64,000 nucleotides of DNA from Orlajensenia sp037404875 (lineage in GTDB: Bacteria; Actinomycetota; Actinomycetes; Actinomycetales; Microbacteriaceae), in assembly GCF_037404875.1 (NCBI RefSeq), contig NZ_JBBELO010000022.1, positions 62,001 through 126,000 on the forward strand. Reading direction: 5' to 3'. Position 1 is the stretch's first letter. The number at the start of each line of letters is the position of its first letter. Made by a program: the position numbers and the translations under genes. This document shows, piece by piece, positions 44,277 to 54,520 of the stretch. The notes beneath the pieces are model-generated. The model saw nothing but the letters and a program-made list of their open reading frames with translations. It ran no database searches and was not told the DNA's origin.

Positions 44277-44765
44277 TTAGCGCTTCGAGAACTGCGACGC
44301 CTTGCGGGCCTTCTTCAGACCGGCCTTCTTGCGCTCGATGACGCGGGCGTCACGCGTGAGGAATCCGGCCTTCTTGAGGATGGCGCGGTTGTTCTCACGG
44401 TCGATCTCGTTCAGCGAACGGGCGATCGCCAGGCGCAGTGCGCCGGCCTGGCCCGAGGGGCCGCCGCCGGTGATGCGGGCGACGACGTCGTAGCTGCCGA
44501 CGAGGTCGAGAACCTTGAAGGGGTCGGTGATGAGCTGCTGGTGCAGCTTGTTCGGGAAGTAGTCCGCGATCTCGCGGCCGTTCACGGTGATGGTTCCGGA
44601 GCCGGGAACGACGCGGGCGCGGGCGATGGCCTGCTTGCGTCGGCCGACGGCCGAGCCGGAAACGTTCAGGACGGCCCGGGGTGCACGGGGAGCAGCGGCG
44701 TCGGCCGGAGTCTCGGTGCTGTAGCTCTCCGGAGCCGCGTCAATCTGGTCTGCGATCTTCGCCAC
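44277..44765 (-). CDS. rpsI: 30S ribosomal protein S9
   Basis: A 162-residue S9. The conserved domain starts GSAVGRRKQAIARARV near residue 38 and ends KARKASQFSKR, which reaches the P-site tRNA. The first 35 residues are an Ala/Glu/Pro-rich extension seen in Actinobacteria. The start is GTG 44765, with AAAGGA upstream. It follows rplM after 42 bases. Confidence 0.96.
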   Translation of the reverse strand: MAKIADQIDAAPESYSTETPADAAAPRAPRAVLNVSGSAVGRRKQAIARARVVPGSGTITVNGREIADYFPNKLHQQLITDPFKVLDLVGSYDVVARITGGGPSGQAGALRLAIARSLNEIDRENNRAILKKAGFLTRDARVIERKKAGLKKARKASQFSKR

Positions 44766-44807
44766 GGTGATGGAAGTCCTTTATCTCTGTGTCTGTCTGG
44801 CCGGGCG

Positions 44808-45254
44808 CTACTGGGCGACCTGGGTGAAGGTGAACTGCTTGGGCTGCTGCGCCGCGTGGGGGTGCTCCGGGCCGGTGTAGACCTTGAGCTTCTTCAGCTG
44901 CGCGCGTCCGAGCGAGTTCTTCGGGAGCATGCCGCGCACGGCCTTCTCCACGGCGCGCACGGGGTTCTTCTCGAGGAGCTCCGAGTAGCTGACGGCCGAG
45001 AGGCCACCCGGGTAACCCGAGTGGCGGTAGGCCTTCTTCTGCTCCGCCTTCGAACCCGTCAGCGCGACCTTGTCGGCGTTGATGATGATGACGAAGTCGC
45101 CCGTGTCGAGGTGGTTCACGAAGGTGGGCTTGTGCTTGCCGCGCAGGAGCGCGGCCGTGTGGCTGGCCAGGCGACCGAGCACGACGTCGGCTGCGTCGAT
45201 GACGTACCAGTCGTGAGTGATCTCACTGGCCTTCGGGGAATACGTACGAGTCAC
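44808..45254 (-). CDS. rplM: 50S ribosomal protein L13
   Basis: A 148-residue L13: MTRTYSPKASEITHDWYVID, LGRLASHTAALLRGKHKP and RGMLPKNSLGRAQLKKLKVY. I placed the start at GTG 45254, which gives the normal family length; the open frame to 45344 is a longer phase with no homology. The spacer to truA (45255-45395) holds no gene. Confidence 0.95.
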   Translation of the reverse strand: MTRTYSPKASEITHDWYVIDAADVVLGRLASHTAALLRGKHKPTFVNHLDTGDFVIIINADKVALTGSKAEQKKAYRHSGYPGGLSAVSYSELLEKNPVRAVEKAVRGMLPKNSLGRAQLKKLKVYTGPEHPHAAQQPKQFTFTQVAQ

Positions 45255-45395
45255 TTCTGTGGCTGCTTTCTGATCGAACGGAGGTGTTCGTGAATCCCAC
45301 TCCGGGCGGATTCCAGAAGGGAATCCTGTCGATGGAGGGCTCACGTTCGTGTGCCGCGCCGCCGGGCGCAGGCACCAAAGAGCTATCTTACGGGG

Positions 45396-46331
45396 TCAGC
45401 TCTGCTGCTGCAAACCGAGCGCACGTCTGGCCCGGGTCTGCTCGGCGCGGGCGGCGAGCCGGGCATCCTCCGGGTAGCCGACGTCGACGAGGGTGAGCCC
45501 GCGAGCGGGCATGACCTTGAATGCGCTCGTGCGCTCGGCCGCGTTGCGCAGCCGCACCAGGTCGGTGCCGTCGAGCTTGCCCTCCCCGACGGCCACGCAC
45601 GCGCCCACGAGGGCGCGCACCATGCTGTGGCAGAAGGCGTCGGCCTGCAGGTGCGCGCACAGCACGCCCGATTCGTCGCGCACCCAGCGGAACTCCTGCA
45701 GGGTGCGGATGGTCGTGGCACCCTCGCGCGGCTTGCAGTACGCCGCGAAGTCGTGGAGTCCGGTGAGGGAGCGGGCTGCGACATCCATGGCCTCGCCGTC
45801 CAGACGCCCCGGATACCACGTGGTGTCGGCGCGGCGCAGCGGATCGCGCAGCGCACCGCCGTCGGCCAACCGGTACTCGTAGCGCCGCCACACCGCCGAG
45901 AAGCGCGCGTCGAAGCCTGTCGGTGCGATGCTGCCCCGGTTGATCACGATGTCGCCCACCTGGCTCAGGATGCCGTTCAGCCGCCGTGCCAGGGCCGCCC
46001 CGGCATCCGCATCGGCGCTGCGATTGCGGCCCCGTGTGGGACGCAACAGGGCATCGCACTGTTCGGCGCTGAGGTCGAGGTGCGCGACCTGCCCGCGCGC
46101 GTGCACGCCGGCATCGGTGCGCCCGGCGACGACGAGGCTCGGCGGCGCTCCGAAGCGATGCAGGATCGTCGCGAGTGCCCGCTCGATCTCGCCCTGCACC
46201 GTGCGCAGGCCCGGCTGCCTGCTCCAGCCCGCGAAGCCGGACCCGTCATAGGCGATGTCGAGCCGGATGCGCGCGGCGGGCGACACGGGCGACGAAGGCG
46301 ACGCGGGCGACGGGGCGGGGAGCACCTGCAC
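45396..46331 (-). CDS. truA: tRNA pseudouridine(38-40) synthase TruA
   Basis: This 311-residue enzyme makes pseudouridine at positions 38-40. RLDIAYDGSGFAGWSRQPG and the catalytic VAGRTDAGVHARGQV (Asp near residue 72) are clear, with FCHSMVRALVGA later. The first 20 residues are low-complexity (SPASPSSPVSP) and may not be translated. The upstream gene rplQ ends about 200 bases away with a terminator-like hairpin between. Confidence 0.92.
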   Translation of the reverse strand: MQVLPAPSPASPSSPVSPAARIRLDIAYDGSGFAGWSRQPGLRTVQGEIERALATILHRFGAPPSLVVAGRTDAGVHARGQVAHLDLSAEQCDALLRPTRGRNRSADADAGAALARRLNGILSQVGDIVINRGSIAPTGFDARFSAVWRRYEYRLADGGALRDPLRRADTTWYPGRLDGEAMDVAARSLTGLHDFAAYCKPREGATTIRTLQEFRWVRDESGVLCAHLQADAFCHSMVRALVGACVAVGEGKLDGTDLVRLRNAAERTSAFKVMPARGLTLVDVGYPEDARLAARAEQTRARRALGLQQQS

Positions 46332-46369
46332 AGTTTAGGCGGCCGCCTGCGGCCCGCTCGCACGCGCCG

Positions 46370-46432
46370 TTGCGCCACTTCGGCGGCCCTTGCGCCAGAT
46401 CTTCTGGCGCAACGGCCGAGGAGGTGGCGCAA
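46370..46432. repeat. Inverted repeat TTGCGCCA...TGGCGCAA
   Basis: TTGCGCCAC (46370-46378) and TTGCGCCAGA (46390-46399) face TCTTCTGGCGCAA and GGTGGCGCAA (46400-46432). Both outer and inner motifs repeat TGCGCCA, giving a nested hairpin. It lies between truA and rplQ. Confidence 0.7.
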
Positions 46433-46487
46433 CCGCGGCCACGGCGACCCAGCGAGTGGCTCGAACGCAACGGCCGGGGACGACGAA

Positions 46488-46519
46488 AGCCCCGGGCATC
46501 CGATCGGATGCCCGGGGCT
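46488..46519 (-). terminator. Perfect palindromic terminator after rplQ
   Basis: AGCCCCGGGCATCC (46488-46501) and GGATGCCCGGGGCT (46506-46519) form a 14-base stem around GATC, 15 bases past the rplQ stop on the minus strand. Confidence 0.8.
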
Positions 46520-46533
46520 CTCGGTGGTGAAGG

Positions 46534-47091
46534 TTACTTCGCCTCTGCCTCTTCGGCCTCGGCGGGAGCCTCGTCCGCAGCAGCGGTCTCGGCGGGCGCC
46601 TCGGCGTCCGTCGCGACGGCCTCGTCGACCGCGGCCTCGGAGTCCGTCACGGTCTCGTCGGCGACGGGCGCCTCCTCGACCGGGGCGGATGCGGTGCCGG
46701 CAGCCGGCTTGGCGGCCTTGACCTTGGGGGTGACGGGCTCGAGCACGAGCTCGATCTGCGCCATGGGGGCGTTGTCGCCCTTGCGGTAGCCGATCTTCGT
46801 GATGCGTGTGTAGCCGCCCTCACGCTCCGCGACGAGCGGAGCGATCTGCGTGAACAGCTCGTGCACGACGTTCTTGTCGCCGATCACGGCGAGCACGCGC
46901 CGACGGGCGTGCAGGTCGCCGCGCTTGGCGAACGTGATCAGTCGCTCGGCGAGCGGACGAAGGCGCTTGGCCTTGGTCTCGGTCGTCTTGATCGACTTGT
47001 GCGTGAACAGCGCAGCGGCCAGGTTCGCCAGCATGAGGCGCTCGTGTGCGGGGCCGCCTCCGAGGCGGGGGCCCTTGGTGGGCTTAGGCAT
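46534..47091 (-). CDS. rplQ: 50S ribosomal protein L17
   Basis: A 185-residue L17. The core is MPKPTKGPRLGGGPAHERLMLANL and GYTRITKIGYRKGDNAPMAQIELV. The last 65 residues are an acidic Ala/Glu-rich tail. It closes the alpha operon, followed by a perfect hairpin. Confidence 0.96.
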   Translation of the reverse strand: MPKPTKGPRLGGGPAHERLMLANLAAALFTHKSIKTTETKAKRLRPLAERLITFAKRGDLHARRRVLAVIGDKNVVHELFTQIAPLVAEREGGYTRITKIGYRKGDNAPMAQIELVLEPVTPKVKAAKPAAGTASAPVEEAPVADETVTDSEAAVDEAVATDAEAPAETAAADEAPAEAEEAEAK

Positions 47092-47137
47092 GGGTCAATG
47101 TCTCCAGTATCTGAGGGGGGAAAGCTCGCGACGAGCT

Positions 47138-48127
47138 TTAGATGGTCTCGTCGTCGTAGCCGCTGTAGAAGTGGGCGCCGTCGAATCCGGGAACAGAGTC
47201 CTTGAGCGACAGGCCGAGCTCCACGAGCTTGTCCTTGACCTCATCCACCGACTTCTGTCCGAAGTTGCGGATGTTCATCAGCTGTGTCTCGCTGAGGGCG
47301 ACGAGCTCGCTGACGGTGTTGATGCCTTCGCGCTTGAGGCAGTTGTACGAGCGCACCGAGAGGTCGAGGTCTTCGATCGGAATCGAGAGCTCGCTCGAGA
47401 GCACGGCGTCGACGGGAGCCGGGCCGATCTCGATGCCCTCGGCAGCGGTGTTCAGCTCACGGGCCAGCCCGAACAGCTCGGTCAGGGTGCGACCGGCGGA
47501 TGCGATGGCGTCGCGCGGCGTGATGGCGGGCTTGGTCTCGACGTCGACCACGAGGCGGTCGAAGTCGGTGCGCTCGCCGGCGCGGGTGGCCTCGACGCGG
47601 TAGGTGACCTTGAGCACGGGCGAGTAGATCGAGTCGACCGGAATCTGGCCGGCCTCGCTGTACTCGTTGCGGTTCTGCGTCGCGGAGACGTAGCCGCGGC
47701 CGCGCTCGATGGTGAGCTCGAGCTCGAAGCGCGCCTTCTCGTTGATCGTGGCGATCACGAGCTCGGGGTTGTGCACCTCGACACCGGCGGGAGCCGAGAT
47801 GTCGGCGGCGGTCACGACGCCGGCGCCCTGCTTGCGCAGGTAGGCGGTGATCGGCTCATCGTGCTCGCTCGAGACCACGAGGCTCTTGATGTTCAGGATG
47901 ATCTCTGTGACGTCTTCCTTGACACCGGGAACGGTGCTGAACTCGTGGAGGACGCCGTCGATGCGGATGCTGGTGACAGCAGCCCCGGGGATCGACGAGA
48001 GAAGGGTGCGGCGGAGGGAGTTGCCGAGGGTGTAGCCGAAGCCCGGCTCGAGGGGCTCGATCACGAACCGCGAGCGGAACTCGGAGATGTTCTCCTCGGT
48101 GAGCGTGGGGCGCTGTGCAATGAGCAC
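47138..48127 (-). CDS. rpoA: RNA polymerase alpha subunit
   Basis: A 329-residue alpha subunit. The N-terminal dimerisation domain has FVIEPLEPGFGYTLGNSLRRTLLSSIPG; the C-terminal domain has LSVRSYNCLKREGINTVSELV and NIRNFGQKSVDEVKDKLVELG, which bind UP elements and activators. It is 46 bases upstream of rplQ. The rpsD gene found in many Actinobacteria between rpsK and rpoA is absent. Confidence 0.97.
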   Translation of the reverse strand: MLIAQRPTLTEENISEFRSRFVIEPLEPGFGYTLGNSLRRTLLSSIPGAAVTSIRIDGVLHEFSTVPGVKEDVTEIILNIKSLVVSSEHDEPITAYLRKQGAGVVTAADISAPAGVEVHNPELVIATINEKARFELELTIERGRGYVSATQNRNEYSEAGQIPVDSIYSPVLKVTYRVEATRAGERTDFDRLVVDVETKPAITPRDAIASAGRTLTELFGLARELNTAAEGIEIGPAPVDAVLSSELSIPIEDLDLSVRSYNCLKREGINTVSELVALSETQLMNIRNFGQKSVDEVKDKLVELGLSLKDSVPGFDGAHFYSGYDDETI

Positions 48128-48232
48128 TGTTGATTCCTTTCGGCGAGACGTCCGCTATATGACGCCTGCGATGGCAACCGGGTGGCTGGCCCGGCGGATT
48201 GTTGAGTTATTGAAGGAACAGGCTTGGCGGGC

Positions 48233-48264
48233 CGTCGGATGCGCGCAGTGCGCGGCATCCGACG
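48233..48264 (-). other. Hairpin in the rpsK-rpoA gap
   Basis: CGTCGGATGC (48233-48242) pairs exactly with GCATCCGACG (48255-48264). No T-run follows, so it may attenuate or process the mRNA rather than end it. It lies within the 155-base gap between rpsK and rpoA. Confidence 0.5.
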
Positions 48265-48282
48265 ACCCGAAAGCGTCGGAAC

Positions 48283-48681
48283 TTAGACGCGGCGGCGCTT
48301 GGGCGGGCGGCAGCCGTTGTGCGCCTGCGGCGTCACGTCGTTGATCGAGCCGACCTCGAGGCCTGCGGCCTGAAGCGAGCGGATCGCGGTCTCACGACCC
48401 GATCCGGGGCCCTTGACGAAGACGTCGACCTTCTTCATGCCGTGCTCCTGCGCCTGGCGGGCGGCCGACTCGGCGGCCAGCTGAGCGGCGAACGGGGTCG
48501 ACTTGCGCGAACCCTTGAAGCCGACTCCACCCGACGAGGCCCAGCTGATGACCGCACCGGTGGTGTCGGTGATCGAGACGATCGTGTTGTTGAAGGTGGA
48601 CTTGATGTGGGCCTGGCCCACAGCGATGTTCTTCTTTTCCTTGCGGCGCGGCTTGCGAGTAGCCGACTTGGGTGCAGCCAT
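48283..48681 (-). CDS. rpsK: 30S ribosomal protein S11
   Basis: A 132-residue S11: VGQAHIKSTFNNTIVSITD, SSGGVGFKGSRKSTPFAAQ and NDVTPQAHNGCRPPKRRRV. It binds the platform of the small subunit. It lies 29 bases after rpsM. Confidence 0.97.
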   Translation of the reverse strand: MAAPKSATRKPRRKEKKNIAVGQAHIKSTFNNTIVSITDTTGAVISWASSGGVGFKGSRKSTPFAAQLAAESAARQAQEHGMKKVDVFVKGPGSGRETAIRSLQAAGLEVGSINDVTPQAHNGCRPPKRRRV

Positions 48682-48710
48682 TGAATTCTCCTAATACTGG
48701 CGACAAGCGG

Positions 48711-49091
48711 TTACTTGCGGCCGGCCTTCTTCTTGCCGGCAACGGTGCGCTTCGGGCCCTTGCGGGTACGAGCGTTGGTCTTGGTGCGCTGGCCGTGCAC
48801 GGGCAGGCCACGGCGGTGGCGCAGGCCCTGGTACGAACCGATCTCGACCTTGCGGCGGATGTCGGCGGCCACCTCGCGGCGAAGGTCACCCTCCACCTTG
48901 AAGTTCCCCTCGATGAAGTCGCGCAGGGCGACGAGCTGGTCGTCGCTGAGGTCCTTCACGCGGATGTCGCCGGAGATCCCGGTCTCCTTGAGCGTCTGGA
49001 GGGCGCGGGTGCGGCCGACTCCGTAGATGTAGGTCAGTGCGACTTCCACGCGCTTCTCGCGCGGGATGTCGACGCCGGCTAGACGTGCCAT
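48711..49091 (-). CDS. rpsM: 30S ribosomal protein S13
   Basis: A 126-residue S13: MARLAGVDIPREKRVEVAL, LRHRRGLPVHGQRTKTNART and the basic tail KRTVAGKKKAGRK that contacts P-site tRNA. It follows rpmJ by 175 bases of spacer that contains no gene I can support. Confidence 0.97.
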   Translation of the reverse strand: MARLAGVDIPREKRVEVALTYIYGVGRTRALQTLKETGISGDIRVKDLSDDQLVALRDFIEGNFKVEGDLRREVAADIRRKVEIGSYQGLRHRRGLPVHGQRTKTNARTRKGPKRTVAGKKKAGRK

Positions 49092-49266
49092 TGTGGCTTC
49101 TCCTGTTGATGAGTGGAGGTGTGGAGCGCTCCCGGTGCCTCGGCCTCCAACCGAGGGTGTCCCCCGGCCTGATCACTCAGGCGCGGGTTCGTGGGAGTGC
49201 GGGTGATGCGATATTGAGTTGTCTCGAGCCGCCGGCCGGACGCATCCGGGCGGGCGGCGACGCCGA

Positions 49267-49383
49267 CTAGCCCTGGCGCTGCTTGTGGCGCGGGTTGGAC
49301 TTGCAGATGACCATGACGCGGCCGTTGCGGCGGATCACCTTGCAGTGCTCGCAGATCGGCTTGACGCTGGGGTTGACCTTCAT
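49267..49383 (-). CDS. rpmJ: 50S ribosomal protein L36
   Basis: This 38-residue gene is short: MKVNPSVKPICEHCKVIRR, then NGRVMVICKSNPRHKQRQG. The zinc-type pattern C-x2-C...C...H (Cys 11, 14, 27; His 33) is complete. It lies between infA and rpsM as usual. Confidence 0.96.
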   Translation of the reverse strand: MKVNPSVKPICEHCKVIRRNGRVMVICKSNPRHKQRQG

Positions 49384-49466
49384 GAGTGTTTCTTTCTGTT
49401 CGCTGTCTTCGTACCCACACGGATGCCGGGCATCCGTGCATGCGGGCCGTTACTTACAGCAGTCGC

Positions 49467-49688
49467 TTACTTGTAGCGGTAGACGATCCGGCCGCGGGTC
49501 AGGTCGTAGGGGCTCAGCTCCACGATCACGCGGTCCTCGGGGAGGATGCGGATGTAGTGCTGACGCATCTTTCCTGAGATGTGTGCGAGAACCTTGTGTC
49601 CGTTGGTGAGCTCTACGCGGAACATCGCGTTGGGCAGAGCTTCCACCACCGAGCCTTCGATCTCAATGACGCCGTCTTTTTTGGCCAT
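49467..49688 (-). CDS. infA: Translation initiation factor IF-1
   Basis: A 73-residue OB-fold protein: MAKKDGVIEIEGSVVEALPN, GHKVLAHISGKMRQHYIRI and GRIVYRYK. It binds the A site during initiation. A promoter with consensus-like spacing lies about 120 bases upstream, right after the ptsI stop. Confidence 0.97.
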   Translation of the reverse strand: MAKKDGVIEIEGSVVEALPNAMFRVELTNGHKVLAHISGKMRQHYIRILPEDRVIVELSPYDLTRGRIVYRYK

Positions 49689-49806
49689 AGCCTCTTCGTC
49701 GCTAAAAGTTGTGATTGCTGGTCGTGCGGATCAAGTGCCCGCGATCGCACGCATGCATCGAACGGGTCGACGGCACAGGTGTAGGAACGCAAGGCACCAA
49801 AGATCG

Positions 49807-49835
49807 ATCTTATGCCATGCGGGACGATTTCCCAA
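49807..49835 (-). promoter_or_regulatory. Putative infA promoter
   Basis: On the minus strand TTGGGA (49835-49830), a 17-base spacer and TAAGAT (49812-49807) fit a sigma-70 promoter. Its -35 box lies seven bases beyond the ptsI stop, giving infA a leader of about 110 bases. Confidence 0.55.
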
Positions 49836-49842
49836 CTCTGCG

Positions 49843-51525
49843 CTATAGTCCCGGTGCCGCTGTGAGCGAACCGAGCCGCGCGGCCAATTCGCGCACCCGG
49901 CGACTGGCCTCCGCGCCGCCCTCACCCGCCAGCGCGGCGCGGGCGAGGGTCTGCGCCTGCTCGAGGGTGAAGCGGGCGAGGTAGCGGCGCACGCGCCCGA
50001 GCGCGGGCGCCGACATCGACAGGCTCGTCACTCCGAGTCCGACGAGCACGACGGCGAGAAGAGGGTCCGCGGCTGCTTCGCCGCACACCCCGACCGGGCG
50101 CCGGGTCGATCGCCCCGCCTCCCCGATCAGAGCGATGAGCTTGAGCACGGCCGGATGCCACGGATCCTGCAACTCGGCGAGCGTTCCGAGGGTGCGGTCG
50201 GCCGCGAGCGTGTACTGCGTGAGGTCGTTGGTGCCGATCGACGCGAAATCGGTCTCTCCGAGCAGGCGGTCGGCCAGCAGAGCCGCGGAGGGCACCTCCA
50301 CCATCACGCCCACCCGCTCCAGCCCCATCCGATGGGCGTACTGGGTGAACCAGCGCGCCTCCTCGATTGTGGCGACCATCGGCGCCATCACCCATAGCTC
50401 CGCCGAGGTGTTCGCCGCAGCCTGCGCGAGTGCGCGCAGCTGGTCATCGAGAACGGGCCGGGCCCGGCGCAGGGCACGGATGCCGCGCTCCCCCAGCGCC
50501 GGATTCTCCTCGTCGGCAACGCCGAGGTAGCTCAACGGCTTGTCGGAACCGGCGTCGAGCATGCGCACGATGACCTTCTTGCCGGGGAAGGCGGCGAGCA
50601 CGTACGCGTACTTCTCGCGCTGCTCCTCGACGCTGGGCGCTGCCTCGGTATCGCCGAACAGGAACTCCGTGCGCAGCAGGCCGACGCCCTCCGCGCCGGC
50701 AGCGACGGCCGCGGCGGCCCCCTCGGCCGACCCCAGGTTGGCCAGCAGCGGAATGGCGGTGCCGTCGGCCAGTCGGCCGGGTCCGATCGGTGCGGCCGCG
50801 GCGACGGCGAGCTCGTGAGCCCGCCGGAGGGCGGTGGCACGCTCGGCCTCGCTGGGCGAGGCGATGACTAGACCGTTCTCGGCGTCGACGACGACCTCGG
50901 TGCCGTCGTCGATCTGCATGGCGCCGGCAGCTCCCACGACCGCGACGATCGCCTTCTCGGCGGCGAGGATGGCGGTGTGCGACGTGCGGCCGCCCTCCTC
51001 GGTGACGACGGCGAGCACCTTGGCGAGGTCGAGGGTCGCGGTGTCGGCCGGGGCGAGGGTGCGGGCGACGAGCACGAACGGATGATCGGGGTCGGGCACC
51101 CCGGCGGCCTCGACGCCCTGCAGCCGGGCGATGATGCGGTGCGAGACGTCGTCCAGGTCGATGACGCGGTCGGCGAAGTACCCGCCGGCGGCGGCCAGTG
51201 CGGAGCGGAACGTCTCGAAGCCCTCGAACACGGCGCGCTCGGCGGTGCGTCCTCGCGCCAGGCGGTTCGCGATCTCCGCGGCGAGAGCCGGGTCGCGTGC
51301 CATGAGCGCCTGCGCGTCGAGCACGTCCTTCGCCGTGCCGTCGGTTGCGGCGGCGTGCCGCTCGAGCGCATCCGCGACGTCGGCGAGCGCCTGTTCTGCG
51401 CGGGCCGACTCCTCCTGCGCGCTCAGCCGGCTGGGCACGGCCGGCGGATCCGGCAGACGGTCGGCCATGCGCACGACGGGGCCGGTTGCGACGCCCTGGC
51501 CGATCCCGATCCCCTGCACCCTCAT
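49843..51525 (-). CDS. ptsI: PTS phosphoenolpyruvate-protein phosphotransferase (enzyme I)
   Basis: This 560-residue enzyme phosphorylates HPr from PEP. The phospho-histidine is in EEGGRTSHTAILA (about residue 190), and GVGLLRTEFLF, GIRALRRARPVLDDQL and SIGTNDLTQYTLAADR belong to the PEP-binding barrel. The catalytic Cys is in RPVGVCGEAAADP. ATG 51525 has AAGGGG six bases upstream. No HPr or EII gene is nearby. It sits between map and infA, where most Actinobacteria have nothing; a small hairpin (51577-51593) separates it from map. Confidence 0.93.
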   Translation of the reverse strand: MRVQGIGIGQGVATGPVVRMADRLPDPPAVPSRLSAQEESARAEQALADVADALERHAAATDGTAKDVLDAQALMARDPALAAEIANRLARGRTAERAVFEGFETFRSALAAAGGYFADRVIDLDDVSHRIIARLQGVEAAGVPDPDHPFVLVARTLAPADTATLDLAKVLAVVTEEGGRTSHTAILAAEKAIVAVVGAAGAMQIDDGTEVVVDAENGLVIASPSEAERATALRRAHELAVAAAAPIGPGRLADGTAIPLLANLGSAEGAAAAVAAGAEGVGLLRTEFLFGDTEAAPSVEEQREKYAYVLAAFPGKKVIVRMLDAGSDKPLSYLGVADEENPALGERGIRALRRARPVLDDQLRALAQAAANTSAELWVMAPMVATIEEARWFTQYAHRMGLERVGVMVEVPSAALLADRLLGETDFASIGTNDLTQYTLAADRTLGTLAELQDPWHPAVLKLIALIGEAGRSTRRPVGVCGEAAADPLLAVVLVGLGVTSLSMSAPALGRVRRYLARFTLEQAQTLARAALAGEGGAEASRRVRELAARLGSLTAAPGL

Positions 51526-51625
51526 CGGTAACCCCTTCACGACGGCCGAGACCCTGTTCCCGCCCTATCCTGCCGTGACCCCCGCTCGGGGTCCAGACCG
51601 CGTCGCGCCGCCCGCCCCGAAAGCC

Positions 51626-52465
51626 TCAGGGCGCGACGGGGGTGATGCCGTACGGCGCGAGCCCGGCTGCGCCGCCGTCGGGCGCCGTGAGCACCCAGAT
51701 TCCGCCCGCGTGCACGGCCACGCTGTGCTCCCAGTGGGCGGCGTCGCGGCCGTCCTCGGTGCTCACCGTCCAGTCGTCGTCCTGCAGGACCGTCTCGATG
51801 GAGCCCTCGACCACCATGGGCTCGATGGCCACGACGAGCCCGGGCTTCACCTCGGGCCCCTTCTGCCGCACCCGGTAGTTGAACACCGGCGGCTCCTCGT
51901 GCATGGTGCGGCCGATGCCGTGACCCACGTAGTCGGTCAGGATGCCGTACGGGCCGGTGTGCCCGGGCCGGGCCTCGATGTAGCCCTGCACGGCGTCGCC
52001 GACCTCGTTGAGGTGCGACGCCCGCGCGAGCCGGGCGATGCCGGCCCACAGGGAACCCTCTGTCACGTCGGCGAGCTGTTGGCGCGAGGCCGTCAGCGCG
52101 GCATCCGCTCCCCCGGGCACGACGACGGTGAATGCCGCGTCACCGTTCCAGCCCGCGACCTCGGCGCCGGCGTCCACCGATACGATGTCGCCCGGCTCGA
52201 GCGGTGTCGTTCCGGGGATGCCGTGCACGACCGCGGAATTCACCGAGACGCACAGCGTGTGCACGTAGCCCGGCACGAGCTGGAAGTTGGGGATGCCGCC
52301 GCCCTGACGGATGACGGTCTCGGCGATCGCATCGAGTTCCAGCGGGGTGATCCCGGGACGGATGGCGGAGCGCACCGCTTCGAGGGCGTCCGCCGTCAGC
52401 CGCCCGGGCGCACGCAGTGCGGCGAGCTGTTCGGGCGACTTGTAGATGGAGCGTCGGAAGGCCAT
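51626..52465 (-). CDS. map: Methionine aminopeptidase
   Basis: This 279-residue type I enzyme removes the initiator Met. It has ITPLELDAIAETVIRQGG, CVSVNSAVVHGIPGTTPLEPGDIVSVDAGAEV (parts) with metal-binding Asp, YVGHGIGRTMHEEPPV and AIEPMVVEG. ATG 52465 begins MAFRRSIYKSPEQ; the open frame upstream is antisense to adk's frame and not part of the gene. It lies four bases after adk. Confidence 0.95.
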   Translation of the reverse strand: MAFRRSIYKSPEQLAALRAPGRLTADALEAVRSAIRPGITPLELDAIAETVIRQGGGIPNFQLVPGYVHTLCVSVNSAVVHGIPGTTPLEPGDIVSVDAGAEVAGWNGDAAFTVVVPGGADAALTASRQQLADVTEGSLWAGIARLARASHLNEVGDAVQGYIEARPGHTGPYGILTDYVGHGIGRTMHEEPPVFNYRVRQKGPEVKPGLVVAIEPMVVEGSIETVLQDDDWTVSTEDGRDAAHWEHSVAVHAGGIWVLTAPDGGAAGLAPYGITPVAP

Positions 52466-52469
52466 GGCC

Positions 52470-53089
52470 TCAGCTGGCGGCTGCGGCGTCGAGTTCTCCG
52501 ATGCCGCGGGCGGCCAGCGCCTCACTGATGCGGTCACCGACCGCATCCACCGAGCCGAGTCCGTCGACGTCGATGAGCAGGCCGCGGTCGCGGTAGATCT
52601 CCACGAGCGGAGCCGTTTCGCGGGCGTAGACCTCTTGGCGGTGGCGGATGGCGCTCTCGGAGTCATCCGCGCGCCCCTGCTCGGACGCGCGCTTGGTCAG
52701 GCGTGCCACGATCTCGTCCTGGTCGGCCACCAACCGGATGACCGCCTCGAGGGGCTGCGCGCGCTCGGCGAGCAGGCGGTCGAGATAGTGCACCTGCTCG
52801 ACCGTTCGCGGGTAGCCGTCGAGCAGGAAGCCGTTGGTCGCATCCGGCTCGGTGAGCCGCTCGGTCACGAGGGCGTTGGTGAGCTCGTCGGGAACGTAGT
52901 CGCCCGCGTCCACGATCGCCTTGACCTGCACGCCGAGGGGCGTCTCGTTCTTGATGTTGAAGCGGAAGATGTCGCCCGTCGAGACATCGGGGATGCCGAA
53001 GCACTCGCCGATGCGCTTGGCCTGGGTGCCCTTGCCCGATCCGGGAGGGCCCACGATGAGCAGTCGGGCGCCGCGGTCGCGGTTCCGGC

Positions 53090-53093
<4 letters not shown>
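52470..53093 (-). CDS. adk: Adenylate kinase
   Basis: This 207-residue kinase interconverts AMP, ADP and ATP. GPPGSGKGTQAKRIGE (P-loop, residue 17), GDIFRFNIK, GFLLDGYPRTVEQ and RLTKRASEQGRADD are seen. The LID segment is short, without the long form's zinc Cys motif, as in many Actinobacteria. ATG 53093 overlaps the secY stop by four bases; a longer frame upstream shares secY DNA in another phase. Confidence 0.95.
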
Positions 53094-54412
<1,319 letters not shown>

Positions 54413-54454
54413 TAAGCCTCCTGATGGTGCGTGCTGAGTCAGCCTACCTAAAGA

Positions 54455-54506
54455 ATCGAGCCTGCCGAGACCACCTCGATGAGAGGTGATGCCTCGACAG
54501 GCTCGA
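54455..54506. repeat. Nested hairpin between rplO and secY
   Basis: ATCGAGCCTGCCG (54455-54467) pairs with CGACAGGCTCGAT (54494-54506) with one wobble; inside, CACCTC (54472-54477) pairs with GAGGTG (54483-54488). The core CGACAGGCTC is shared with the array at 771-1040. It may reduce read-through into secY or be a dispersed copy. Confidence 0.65.
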
Positions 54507-54520
54507 TCAGAGGAGTCCGG

